Notes: a model not told the origin generated them from the sequence alone. A stretch of 14,547 nucleotides of DNA from Hungateiclostridiaceae bacterium UBA1305 (GCA_002307275.1 DBTX01000057.1:27960-42506), one strand, 5' to 3'. Shown: positions 6,001 to 14,017, counted from the stretch's first letter. Numbers and translations: made by a program.

Positions 6001-6745
6001 GATAAAATCTCCTTAAAACAGGTCTCAGTTGTTTTGTTGTTATTATGGTATTTGGCTTAAACATTGTCGTTAAGAGCAATTTCTTTAACTTGTTTTTGTC
6101 CAGATGCCTGTTTTGCTCCAAAAATTTCTTCCCTGACAGGTATTTATCTATGTTCTTAGTTGCTACGCCTTTAAATATGTGGTTAATCCAATCTTCCAGC
6201 CTACTATGTTATGAATTAACATTCTGTATATGATAAATCTTCTCAACGACATACTGTTTTATAGAACCATTGACACTTACATGTTTCAGGTTTTCTGCTT
6301 TGCAAAGTAAGTGTAGTTTCTTGCCGAATTGGTACAAAGTAGCGAGTTTTCACTTAATTGCTGACCTATGGCATTATCAATCTGTTTGGCTGATATTTTG
6401 CCTCTACCAGCCATTTTACTGGCAATGTGACCATCTCTGTCCATTGATGAATGCCAAGAGCCTCGGCTACTTTCTGTAATGTTGCTTGCTCTGTCATTAA
6501 TTGTATGTGCTGTGCCCATTTTTGAGGGTAGCGTGTTCCAGCCAGAGGACTTGCCGTTGTATCATTAAATGTCCTATTACAGGCTTTGCACTTATAACGC
6601 TGACGACTTCTGTACTTACCATGACCTTTTATGTGTTCACTGCCACAATGAGGACTGTGGGGTGTACCCGCAAACTTTGCTTCTCGAATGTCTTTTAAGT
6701 AATGTGCTACATTATTTGGTGATTGATATATATATAGACACAATA
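5990..6745 (-). pseudogene. IS1595-family transposase, broken
   Basis: All three minus-strand frames are needed to read it. Frame one from 6745 gives the N-terminal helix and zinc ribbon (SPHCGSEHIKGHGKYRSRQRYKCKACNRTF, where the first Cys of the usual CPHC has become Ser) and NDTTASPLAG...EALGIHQ. Frame two (about 6450-6300) resumes at DRDGHIASKMAG and SENSLLCTNSARNYTYFAKQK. The first catalytic Asp block between them is deleted. Frame three (about 6300-5990) gives KHVSVNGSIKQYVVEKIYHIQNVNS, a nonsense codon at 6209-6211 where the family has Tyr, then HSRLEDWINHIFKGVATKN, the conserved C-terminal DDE block. At least one deletion, one frameshift and one stop are present, so it is clearly inactive. 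The 5' end abuts the terminal repeat at 6741-6760. Confidence 0.85.
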
Positions 6746-6760
6746 TTTACGAAAACCGCC
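6741..6760 (-). repeat. Right terminal inverted repeat of the outer IS1595-type element
   Basis: CAATATTTACGAAAACCGCC is the exact reverse complement of 1763-1782 and sits immediately upstream of the transposase remnant. AAATAAA follows it (6761-6767), as it precedes the left end (1756-1762). Confidence 0.75.
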
Positions 6761-6782
6761 AAATAAAAATAACACCGTAATA

Positions 6783-7067
6783 TTAAACTGGCATTTTAAT
6801 GACGTCCCCTGCGAATATCTCTTCGCCTGTCAGGTTGTTGGCTTTCTGTATCTCATGAATATAATTGCGGATATCTCCGCCCTTGCCGTATTCCTTTGCA
6901 AGATCCCAAAGGGTATCGCCGCTTTGAACCGTGACGGCAGTGAATGCACTTTTCGTTTCAGCCCCGTTGACTGTAACTGCGAAGAAGATACACGACAACA
7001 ATATTGTCATAATAATTATAAAAGCATAAAATCTACTGCGGTTTTTAAGTACATATCTTTTATTCAT
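6783..7067 (-). CDS. yneA: YneA-like SOS-induced LysM membrane protein (putative cell division inhibitor)
   Basis: This 94-residue protein starts at ATG 7067 with GGAGG 8 bp upstream. Residues 1-12 are basic, 13-35 form a membrane anchor or uncleaved signal (FYAFIIIMTILLSCIFFAV), and 44-94 form one LysM domain (VTVQSGDTLWDLAKEYG...IQKANNLTGEEIFAGDVIKMPV), which binds peptidoglycan. Size, layout and position, divergent from lexA behind shared LexA boxes, match YneA of Bacillus (about 105 residues), which delays septation while the SOS response is on. The name rests on synteny and architecture, because LysM proteins are common. The outer transposon end lies only 22 bp past its stop codon, so its own 3' untranslated sequence may have been replaced. 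Confidence 0.8.
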   Translation of the reverse strand: MNKRYVLKNRSRFYAFIIIMTILLSCIFFAVTVNGAETKSAFTAVTVQSGDTLWDLAKEYGKGGDIRNYIHEIQKANNLTGEEIFAGDVIKMPV

Positions 7068-7082
7068 ATTATTGCCTCCAAA

Positions 7083-7096
7083 AGAACATCTGTTCT
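7083..7096. promoter_or_regulatory. LexA box 1 (yneA-proximal)
   Basis: AGAACATCTGTTCT is a perfect 14-bp palindrome fitting the Gram-positive LexA core GAAC-N4-GTTC. It lies downstream of the yneA -10, over the likely transcription start. Confidence 0.85.
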
Positions 7097-7102
7097 GCTA
7101 AT

Positions 7103-7132
7103 ATTATATAAGAACATCTGTTCTTTTGTCAA
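7103..7132 (-). promoter_or_regulatory. yneA promoter with LexA box 2 in its spacer
   Basis: On the minus strand TTGACA (7127-7132) and TATAAT (7103-7108) are both consensus, 18 bp apart. LexA box 2, AGAACATCTGTTCT (7111-7124), fills the spacer and is identical to box 1. Bound LexA would block RNA polymerase directly. Confidence 0.85.
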
Positions 7133-7142
7133 GAAGAATTTT

Positions 7143-7182
7143 CGAACAAACGTTTGACTTTTAAATGTAATATCTATATAAT
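7143..7182 (+). promoter_or_regulatory. lexA promoter with LexA box 3 over the -35
   Basis: TTGACT (7154-7159) and TATAAT (7177-7182) are 17 bp apart, followed by the lexA start at 7218. CGAACAAACGTTTG (7143-7156) matches the CGAAC-N4-GTTYG consensus and overlaps the -35. This indicates autoregulation of lexA. Confidence 0.88.
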
Positions 7183-7217
7183 AAATCTTGGAAAGAAGCT
7201 TATAATGAGGTGCGATT

Positions 7218-7865
7218 ATGAATAAGAAGCCTAACGATAAACAGCAGCAGATTCTTGATTTTGTGAACAGTCAGGTAGAGGAAAAGGGTTATCCTCCATC
7301 TGTACGTGAAATTTGTAGTGCAGTTGGCTTTAGGTCAACATCGACAGTTCATGGTTACCTTGAGAAGCTCGAAAAAAATGGGCTGATCTTTAAGGATCCG
7401 ACCAAGCCAAGAGCTTTAAGAGTAGTAGGCGCAAAGAAATCCTACCAACACGATAATTCTTCATCAAAAGATTATTATACAAGCAGAGAAATGGTTGAGA
7501 TTCCGATTGTCGGAAAGGTCACTGCAGGACTTCCAATACTGGCAGTCGAAAATATTGAAGATACCTTCCCTCTTCCACTTGATTTTGTTCAGAATTCAAC
7601 AGCTTTCATGCTTAAGGTTCAGGGAGACAGTATGGTGGAAGCCGGTATACTTGACCGTGATCTTGTTCTTGTAAAGCAACAGTCAACTGCAACAAATGGA
7701 GATATCGTTGTTGCACTGATCGGCGATGAAGCTACTGTAAAGACATTTTACAAGGAAAAGGGTTATGTCAGGCTACAGCCGCAAAATCAATATATGGATC
7801 CGATTATCGTACGTGAGAATCTTTCCATACTGGGCAAAGTAATTGGTGTGTTCAGGAGAATGTAA
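7218..7865 (+). CDS. lexA: LexA, SOS transcriptional repressor / self-cleaving peptidase
   Basis: This is full length at 215 residues. Residues 1-70 form the winged helix-turn-helix DNA-binding domain (PPSVREICSAVGFRSTSTVHGYLEKLEKNG). A linker follows, then the S24-type C-terminal domain. The self-cleavage bond is Ala103-Gly104 in VTAGLP. The catalytic pair is Ser138 (GDSMVEAGI) and Lys175 (EATVKTF). It represses SOS genes and is cleaved when RecA forms a nucleoprotein filament on damaged DNA. GAGGTG precedes the ATG at 7218. The upstream spacer holds three operators shared with the divergent yneA-like gene. It converges on hfq, with a hairpin terminator between them. Confidence 0.98.
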   Translation: MNKKPNDKQQQILDFVNSQVEEKGYPPSVREICSAVGFRSTSTVHGYLEKLEKNGLIFKDPTKPRALRVVGAKKSYQHDNSSSKDYYTSREMVEIPIVGKVTAGLPILAVENIEDTFPLPLDFVQNSTAFMLKVQGDSMVEAGILDRDLVLVKQQSTATNGDIVVALIGDEATVKTFYKEKGYVRLQPQNQYMDPIIVRENLSILGKVIGVFRRM

Positions 7866-7880
7866 TATTCAGCGATATGA

Positions 7881-7920
7881 AAAGGCTGCAGCAGGAATTA
7901 TCTTGCCGCAGCCTTTATTT
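7881..7920 (+). terminator. Terminator between convergent lexA and hfq
   Basis: AAAGGCTGC (7881-7889) pairs with GCAGCCTTT (7908-7916), and a further three base pairs form inside one mismatch. TTTATTT follows on the + strand and TTTTC on the minus strand, so it may act in both directions. Confidence 0.85.
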
Positions 7921-7962
7921 ATAGAAAATTATGTACGTTCCAATCTAACCGAACCTATTCCT

Positions 7963-8208
7963 TTATTCCTTGGTGGCCGAATCGTTAAATATGAAGTTAA
8001 CAATTTTCATTGGGCTGATGGTAGAGATTGCGTGTTTATATACCAATTGCTGCTTACCATCAGTGTCAAGTACGACCGTAAAGTTGTCAAAACCCTTCAC
8101 CATGCCCTTGAGTTGAAAACCATTGGTAAGGTATATGGTAACTGCTATGTGTTCCTTCCTCACCTGGTTTAAAAATACATCCTGTAAATTAATATTTGCC
8201 TTGTTCAC
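7963..8208 (-). CDS. hfq: Hfq, RNA chaperone
   Basis: This is an 81-residue Sm-like protein that forms a hexameric ring and promotes small RNA-mRNA pairing. The Sm1 motif (VTIYLTNGFQLKGMVKGFDNFTVVLD) and Sm2 motif (LVYKHAISTISP) are intact. Gln9, Phe43, Lys58 and His59 correspond to the known proximal-face RNA-binding residues. I place the start at GTG 8208: it gives the usual N-terminus xNKANINLQDVFLNQVRKE and has AAGGAGG 7 bp upstream. The longer ATG frame from 8229 has no ribosome binding site and adds seven residues whose codons contain that very site. The gene is last in the mutS-mutL-miaA-hfq run, 96 bp after miaA, as in many bacteria where hfq follows miaA. Confidence 0.95.
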   Translation of the reverse strand: MNKANINLQDVFLNQVRKEHIAVTIYLTNGFQLKGMVKGFDNFTVVLDTDGKQQLVYKHAISTISPMKIVNFIFNDSATKE

Positions 8209-8304
8209 TTGGAAATCCTCCTTAACCATTCTGTCTTGTCATTGCCATGGATAACTTTATTTAAAAAATCGAACAACTTTAAACTCTAGTAATTCAATTT
8301 AATT

Positions 8305-9249
8305 CTACAAGAAAATTCCATATGTTGCAATACACTCTTGAATTATTTTTTTTGCCGTATCTTTTAAATCAGTATTGTCATCAATAGTAAGCCATTTAAT
8401 TCCATCAATTCTTCTGAACCATGTAAGCTGTCTCTTGGCATAATGCCTCGTATTCAGCTTTAATATTTCAACAGTTTCCTCTAGGGATGACTCGCCTTTC
8501 AAATAATTTAGGATTTCCTTGTAACCGATCCCCTGCATCGATGTCGCCCCTTTATCATAACCCATACTAACCAGTCTCTGTACTTCTTCCACCAGACCTC
8601 TCTGGAGCATCTTGTCTATTCTTTCATTGATCCTCTCATATAGTCTGCCTCTGTCCCAATTGAGTCCGAAAACAACATACCGGTACGGCGGCGGTTCGAG
8701 CCTTGACTGTCTGGCATGCTCTGAAATCGGCATGTGTGTATGTGTAAATACTTCTAATGCCCTGATCACTCTTTTAACATCATTTTCATGTATCTTTGCC
8801 GCCGCTTCAGGATCAACAGCCACCAGTTTCTCATAAAGAAATCTGTTTCCTTTTTCATTTGCTTCAGCTTTTAAATTTTCCCTCAGTTCTTCGTCACAGA
8901 TTGTTTCGGAAAAATTAATATTGTATAGCAGCGAATTGACGTAAAGTCCTGTTCCGCCAGCAACAACAGGATGCCGGCCATCCGTCACGATCCGGGAAAT
9001 ATAGCTGAGAGCGAGTTCACGGTATTTTGCCACGTTGAAGCTTTCGTCGGGGTCAACCTCATCAATCATGTAATGCCTGATGCCTGACTGTTCCTTTGCA
9101 TCCGGTTTTGCAGTGCCAATATTCATGTACCTGTATATCTGCATGGAATCCGCTGAAACTATGCTTCCATTGATAAGCCTGGCGAGTTCGATTGAAACGC
9201 CTGTTTTTCCTGATGCTGTCGGTCCAACTATTATTATGACAGGCTCCAT
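8305..9249 (-). CDS. miaA: MiaA, tRNA dimethylallyltransferase
   Basis: The protein has 314 residues, a typical length. It transfers a dimethylallyl group to N6 of A37 in tRNAs reading UNN codons. The P-loop is GPTASGKT (residues 9-16), the catalytic Asp34 lies in SADSMQIYRYMNIGTAKP, and the substrate-gating segment VAGGTGLYVNSLLYN and the C-terminal block NTRHYAKRQLTWFRR are present. A GGGAGGGGG tract precedes the ATG at 9249 at a rather long distance of 13 bp, but an in-frame TAA just upstream rules out a longer form. It follows mutL by 56 bp and precedes hfq. Confidence 0.97.
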   Translation of the reverse strand: MEPVIIIVGPTASGKTGVSIELARLINGSIVSADSMQIYRYMNIGTAKPDAKEQSGIRHYMIDEVDPDESFNVAKYRELALSYISRIVTDGRHPVVAGGTGLYVNSLLYNINFSETICDEELRENLKAEANEKGNRFLYEKLVAVDPEAAAKIHENDVKRVIRALEVFTHTHMPISEHARQSRLEPPPYRYVVFGLNWDRGRLYERINERIDKMLQRGLVEEVQRLVSMGYDKGATSMQGIGYKEILNYLKGESSLEETVEILKLNTRHYAKRQLTWFRRIDGIKWLTIDDNTDLKDTAKKIIQECIATYGIFL

Positions 9250-9305
9250 TAATTTAAATTATCCCCCTCCCTCATCTATTCCAATTGTACCCAGTACAAT
9301 TATGT

Positions 9306-11384
9306 TTATACAATCCTTTTGAATAATTTTTCCAGTTCAACCCTTCTCAGCTTCAGAATGGCGGGACGTCCGTGAGGACAGGTATAAGGGTTCTCAAGTG
9401 CCGCCAGTCTGCTGAGTAAAGCTTCAATTTCCCTTTCATCAAGCTTTTTGTTTGCCTTCACAGCAGATTTGCATGCCATTTTATATAACACCTCATCTGC
9501 TGTTGTACTTCTTTGTCCGCCGCTTCCGTTCATGATAAATTCAATTATTTCAAGAAACACTCCTCTGATATCGATGCCCTTTTCTTCAAAAGGGATCGTC
9601 CTGAGGATGATGGAATTTGTACCAAAGCTTTCATAGGTGAAGCCAAGCTTGTTAAAAAATTCAGCCTCATTTATGACAAACTGATATTCACCGCCCGTAA
9701 GCTCAATAGATATGACAGATAATAAGGTTTGCTGCAGCGGCTCATTCTTTTTGAAAGCTTCCCTTAACTCCTCATATCTGATCCTCTCATGCGCGGCATG
9801 TTGATCCAGAAGCAGGAGCTCATCACCGCGTTCCAGAAATATATAGGTGGAAAATGCTTGTCCGATCACACGCGCACCTGCAAAAAGGCTGGGGACTGTT
9901 TCATTTAAGTCTGCTTCCGCAGATCCAGGGTTAAAGGCCTCAGATGATCCTGCCCTAATGGCTTCAGACGCATCAGATGATTCTCTGTCCACGCAGACTG
10001 CTTCTTCTGTCGTTTTCATTGTCCAGGATGCTTCATATCCGACTTTCTCTTCATTCAATGCTTCATTGACATGGTCACCGGCTATCGCAGCTGCGCGTTT
10101 TCGGTCAAGTTCTGTCCTGACCGGTTCGAAATCCTTCTGTGAATAAGCTGCTGCAGCAGGTATCTGCCTGAAAGTCTGCTGCCCATGCGTGGGATTGTCT
10201 TGTGTCTGTCCGAATGTCTGATGTGCATGTATTGGGTTACCCTGCGTCTGTCCGAATGTCTGATGTGCATGTATTGAACAGCCTTGCGTCTGTCCGAATG
10301 TCTGTTGCTTATATACCGGCTTTTCCGCACTGCTTTCATTCAGATCATAGGCGTTTTTTACCGGCTGGTCAAAGCCCGGCAGCGTCCTTACGGTCGACTG
10401 ATTCAGAAGTGCGCCGTTCACGGCATGGAAAACAGCTCTGTATATATCCTGTTCATTTGAGAATTTAACCTCCATTTTAGAAGGATGCACATTGACATCC
10501 ACAAGCGCCGGATTGATCCGAACGTCCAGCAGTGCAAAGGCATACCTGTTTTTCATCAGAAATGTCGCGTAAGCGGCATCAATTGCAGAGGTAATCGTTT
10601 TGCTCCGGATATACCTCCTGTTTATGTAAATGGATTGCTGGCTTCTGTTTGAGCGCGATAACTCGGCCTTACCTGTATAACCCGATATCTTCACGCGTCC
10701 GTCATCATAATTGATCTCTATCAGCTGTTTTGCCGTATCAGCTCCGTAAACGCTGAAAATGGTGCTCTTCAGATCTCCGTTCCCGGGTGTATGCAGCAAC
10801 AAAGCTCCGCCGCTCACAAGTTTAAATGAAATATCCGGGTAACCGAGCGCAATCCGGCTGAGCACGTCAGCTACATAACCGGCCTCTGTCGTATCCTTTT
10901 TCATAAACTTATATCTGGCCGGCGTATTGAAAAACAGCTCTCTCACAGTTATGGACGTACCGGTCGGGCAGCCTGCCGGTTTTATGTCAATGATACTGCC
11001 TCCCTTTACTTCTATGCCAACTCCCTGAACAGCTTCTTTCGTACGGGTCGACATCTGGATGGCAGAGACGGCTGCAATACTTGCCAGCGCTTCACCTCGA
11101 AAGCCCATGCTCGATAAGCTCTCTAGATCGTCAACCCTTCTGATTTTGCTTGTGGAATGACGTTCAAATGCAATTTCCACGTCATCCATTGCAAGACCGC
11201 ATCCGTTGTCAATAACACGGATGAACGAAATTCCTCCGTTCCGGATCTCAACACTCACACTCGCAGCGCCTGCGTCAATGGAGTTTTCGACGAGCTCCTT
11301 AATCACAGATGCAGGTCGTTCAATTACCTCGCCGGCAGCTATTTTATTCGCTGTGTTCTCATCAAGGATAATAATCTTCCCCAT
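9306..11384 (-). CDS. mutL: MutL, DNA mismatch repair protein with endonuclease motif
   Basis: This 692-residue protein has an N-terminal GHKL ATPase. Glu33 and Asn34 lie in ELVENSIDAGA, with DNGCGL at 59-64 and GFRGEAL at 94-100. A long, low-complexity, repeat-bearing linker follows at about 335-500. The C-terminal dimerisation domain has the nicking motif DQHAAHERIRYEE (from Asp527), plus ACKSAVKAN and CPHGRPAIL (Cys669). This makes it the endonuclease-type MutL of organisms lacking MutH. I choose ATG 11384 over the in-frame TTG at 11390: GGAAGGG lies 6 bp upstream, and MGKIIILDENTANKIAAGEV is the family N-terminus. Only 2 bp separate it from the mutS stop, so the two are probably translationally coupled. 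MutL links MutS mismatch recognition to strand incision. Confidence 0.97.
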   Translation of the reverse strand: MGKIIILDENTANKIAAGEVIERPASVIKELVENSIDAGAASVSVEIRNGGISFIRVIDNGCGLAMDDVEIAFERHSTSKIRRVDDLESLSSMGFRGEALASIAAVSAIQMSTRTKEAVQGVGIEVKGGSIIDIKPAGCPTGTSITVRELFFNTPARYKFMKKDTTEAGYVADVLSRIALGYPDISFKLVSGGALLLHTPGNGDLKSTIFSVYGADTAKQLIEINYDDGRVKISGYTGKAELSRSNRSQQSIYINRRYIRSKTITSAIDAAYATFLMKNRYAFALLDVRINPALVDVNVHPSKMEVKFSNEQDIYRAVFHAVNGALLNQSTVRTLPGFDQPVKNAYDLNESSAEKPVYKQQTFGQTQGCSIHAHQTFGQTQGNPIHAHQTFGQTQDNPTHGQQTFRQIPAAAAYSQKDFEPVRTELDRKRAAAIAGDHVNEALNEEKVGYEASWTMKTTEEAVCVDRESSDASEAIRAGSSEAFNPGSAEADLNETVPSLFAGARVIGQAFSTYIFLERGDELLLLDQHAAHERIRYEELREAFKKNEPLQQTLLSVISIELTGGEYQFVINEAEFFNKLGFTYESFGTNSIILRTIPFEEKGIDIRGVFLEIIEFIMNGSGGQRSTTADEVLYKMACKSAVKANKKLDEREIEALLSRLAALENPYTCPHGRPAILKLRRVELEKLFKRIV
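10162..10305 (-). repeat. 42-bp in-frame minisatellite in the mutL linker
   Basis: GTCTGTCCGAATGTCTG recurs at 10204, 10246 and 10288, exactly 42 bp apart. The units encode 14 residues, QTFGQTQGNPIHAH and variants, with a fourth degenerate unit (QQTFRQIP) at the low-coordinate end. The repeat sits in the disordered linker between the ATPase and dimerisation domains, where length change should be tolerated. Confidence 0.9.
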
Positions 11385-11386
11385 CG

Positions 11387-14017
11387 TCAACCCTTCCTGG
11401 CCTTCTGCTGCAGGCGGTACAATACATTCATCGCATCCAGCGGCGTTATTGCAGAGACATCTACGGTCTTCAGTTCATCCAGCACTTCCTTGCCGGCCTT
11501 GTCCATCTTATCCTCGTTTGCACCGGCATAGAAGAGCTCCATTTGACCGTCCAGCGTTACCTTTTTCCTTCTGGACCTATTTTCACGCTTGCTGATATCC
11601 GCATCCTCAAGCTCCTTCAGAAGCTCCCTGGCCCTGTCTATCACCGGCTGCGGAACGCCCGCCAGTCTTGCCACCTGGATCCCGTAGCTTCCGTCGGCTC
11701 CGCCACGTATGATCTTCCTGAGGAATATGATGTCCTCTCCCTTTTCCTTCACGGCGATGCAATAATTCTTAATTCCCGGCAGCTTGCCTTCCAACTCGGT
11801 CAGTTCATGGTAATGCGTGGCAAAAAGCGTCCTGCTGCCGACTTTTTCACTGTCTGAAATATATTCAATGACGGACCATGCAATACTTAGTCCGTCAAAC
11901 GTACTTGTACCTCTGCCGATCTCATCGAGCACCAAAAGGCTTCGTGGTGTCGCATTTTCCAGGATCCCCGCCACCTCTGACATCTCAACCATAAATGTAC
12001 TCTGTCCGGCGGCAAGATCGTCAGAAGCTCCAACCCTGGTAAAAATCCGGTCTGCAACACCTATCACAGCTGTGCTTGCAGGTACAAAGCTGCCTATTTG
12101 CGCCATCAGCACAATAAGTGCGACCTGCCTCATATAAGTAGACTTTCCTGCCATATTGGGCCCTGTAATGATCGAGAGTCTGTCGTCCCCCAGGTCAAGC
12201 AAAGTCTCATTGGGAACAAAAGCGCCCTGTTCCAGCATTCTTTCTACAACAGGATGCCTGCCGCCCTCTATTTTTATCATACCTTCAGCGTTAACCTCAG
12301 GCCTGCAGTAATTCTCCCTGTCGGCAACCTCAGACAATGAACAAATCACATCCAGTTCAGCAAGGCATAAGGCGGTGTTTTTAATTCTTGCCACCTGGGA
12401 AGCTATTTTTTCCCTGATATCTGTAAAAATCACATATTCCAGTTCAATGACCTTGCCCTCTGCACCAAGGATGGTTTCCTCCATCTCCTTGAGTTCCTGT
12501 GTGACAAACCTCTCGCAGTTGGCAAGCGTCTGTTTGCGTATATATTCCTGAGGCACAAGATGGAAATATGATTTCGTGACTTCCAAATAGTACCCGAACA
12601 CTCTCGTAAAACCGATTTTTAAATTGCGGATGCCGGTTTTCTCCTTCTCAGCTGCTTCAAGTGACGCAATCCATTCCTTTCCGTCCGTGGACGCACTCCT
12701 TAGCTTGTCCACCTCTTCATCATAACCGGTCTTGATGATTCCGCCTTCTTTTACGGATACGGGAGGTTCCTCCACAATTGAACTTTCAATCAGGCTGCAT
12801 ATATCCTCCAGACCATCCATCAGGCAATTATCTCTTACAGCCAGTGCTGAAGAGCAGCCAGTCAGGATTTCCTTAATATACGGAACCTGTCCGAGTGAGT
12901 TTCTCAGCGCGTTCAGATCCCTGCAATTCGCACTTCCCAGCACTACCTTGCCCATAAGTCTTTCGATGTCATGAACTCTTTTCAAAAGCTCCCGGAGTTC
13001 CATGCGTACCATGAATTTGTCCTTGAATTCTGAAACGGCTTCCAATCTCTCATGGATGTCTCCAATATTGACAAGAGGCTGTTCCACCCACCTTCGAATC
13101 GTTCTGGCACCCATAGAGGTCATCGTCCTGTCCAGTACCCAGAGCAAGGTGCCTTTGCGGGCCTTCTCCCTCATAGTCTCAGTCAGTTCAAGATTTCTTC
13201 TGGTGGATATATCAAGCATCATGTATTCTTCCAATTTGTAAGGGGTAATCTTCTGGATATGCTCAAGTCCGGCCTTTTGTGTCTGCTCCAGATAATAGAG
13301 CAGAGCTCCGGATGCATTGATGCAAAGCTCTCTGGTTTCTTCCGCAAGAGCGCCGGTTCCAAGCCGGTGTTCAAGTACTGCCGCCGAAGCTGCTTCATCA
13401 AAGCATATTTCATCAAGCGGCGATATATATGCGGTGAAGCGCCTTTGTATCTGACTCATCACTTCGGCGGTCCGGAACAGGGCATTGTTCACTATGATCT
13501 CAGCAGGGGAATACTTTGCAATCTCATCCAGCAGCTTGTTCAGCGTATTTCCCCAAGTGATCCTTGTCGTCGAAAACTCGCCGGTTGAGATGTCAACGAC
13601 TGCAATTCCATACATATGAGCTTTGGAATAGATTGAAACAAGATAATTGTTTTTCTTTTCATCCAACATGGCAGAGTCGGTAATCGTGCCCGGGGTGACA
13701 ATCCTGATGACCTCTCTGCGTACAAGTCCCTTTGCAAGGGCTGGATCTTCCACCTGCTCGCAAATAGCAACTTTATAGCCTTTGGTAATAAGCCTGGAAA
13801 TATATCCGTCAACTGCGTGATAAGGCACCCCGCACATCGGAGCTCTCTCCTCCATACCGCAATCACGGCCGGTCAGAGTTATTTCAAGCTCCCTTGATGC
13901 AAGTGTCGCATCCTCAAAAAACATTTCATAAAAATCGCCCAGTCTGAACATCAGGATACAGTCCCTGTGCTGCTCCTTCATGTCCAGATATTGCTGCATC
14001 ATAGGTGTTACAGGCAT
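11387..14017 (-). CDS. mutS: MutS, DNA mismatch recognition ATPase
   Basis: This is full length at 876 residues. The mismatch-reading motif is Phe29-Tyr30-Glu31 in GDFYEMFF. A connector, lever and clamp region follow. The ABC ATPase has Walker A GPNMAGKST (619-627), Walker B with Asp698-Glu699 in LLVLDEIGRGTST, and the His switch ATHYHELTELE. The C-terminal tail ends LDAMNVLYRLQQKARKG, which is usual for MutS1 with a beta-clamp or tetramer tail. GTGAGGTC precedes the ATG. It binds base mismatches and small loops and recruits MutL, whose gene starts 2 bp after its stop codon. The ylbF-like gene lies 79 bp upstream, so mutS could be read from that promoter. Confidence 0.98.
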   Translation of the reverse strand: MPVTPMMQQYLDMKEQHRDCILMFRLGDFYEMFFEDATLASRELEITLTGRDCGMEERAPMCGVPYHAVDGYISRLITKGYKVAICEQVEDPALAKGLVRREVIRIVTPGTITDSAMLDEKKNNYLVSIYSKAHMYGIAVVDISTGEFSTTRITWGNTLNKLLDEIAKYSPAEIIVNNALFRTAEVMSQIQRRFTAYISPLDEICFDEAASAAVLEHRLGTGALAEETRELCINASGALLYYLEQTQKAGLEHIQKITPYKLEEYMMLDISTRRNLELTETMREKARKGTLLWVLDRTMTSMGARTIRRWVEQPLVNIGDIHERLEAVSEFKDKFMVRMELRELLKRVHDIERLMGKVVLGSANCRDLNALRNSLGQVPYIKEILTGCSSALAVRDNCLMDGLEDICSLIESSIVEEPPVSVKEGGIIKTGYDEEVDKLRSASTDGKEWIASLEAAEKEKTGIRNLKIGFTRVFGYYLEVTKSYFHLVPQEYIRKQTLANCERFVTQELKEMEETILGAEGKVIELEYVIFTDIREKIASQVARIKNTALCLAELDVICSLSEVADRENYCRPEVNAEGMIKIEGGRHPVVERMLEQGAFVPNETLLDLGDDRLSIITGPNMAGKSTYMRQVALIVLMAQIGSFVPASTAVIGVADRIFTRVGASDDLAAGQSTFMVEMSEVAGILENATPRSLLVLDEIGRGTSTFDGLSIAWSVIEYISDSEKVGSRTLFATHYHELTELEGKLPGIKNYCIAVKEKGEDIIFLRKIIRGGADGSYGIQVARLAGVPQPVIDRARELLKELEDADISKRENRSRRKKVTLDGQMELFYAGANEDKMDKAGKEVLDELKTVDVSAITPLDAMNVLYRLQQKARKG

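Larger units (their letters stand above)
1763..6760 (-). mobile_element. Degenerate IS1595-family transposon with a flavoprotein passenger gene, split by a Tn3-family insertion
   Basis: The 20-bp sequence GGCGGTTTTCGTAAATATTG at 1763-1782 is repeated perfectly and inverted at 6741-6760. The broken IS1595-type transposase begins right next to the 6760 end and reads inward on the minus strand. The flanks share AAATAAA (1756-1762 and 6761-6767), a possible target duplication. The family usually makes 8 bp, and the tract is A-rich, so this part is weak. Removing the Tn3 element at 1794-5490 and one copy of its TTTAA duplication leaves about 1.3 kb: 31 bp of left end, the oxidase-like gene and the transposase remnant. 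IS1595-family elements are known to carry passenger genes. Nesting inside one original element is an inference from the order of the ends. Confidence 0.65.

Noticed and set aside
6045..6766. Several + strand reading frames
   Set aside because: They lie opposite the broken IS1595 transposase and have no start signals or family resemblance.
10082..10468. Reading frames over the mutL repeat (both strands)
   Set aside because: They are open only because a 42-bp repeat keeps all frames free of stops. The mutL frame is clearly the coding one.
11385..11390. TTG start for mutL at 11390
   Set aside because: The ATG at 11384 has a better-spaced ribosome binding site and gives the family N-terminus.
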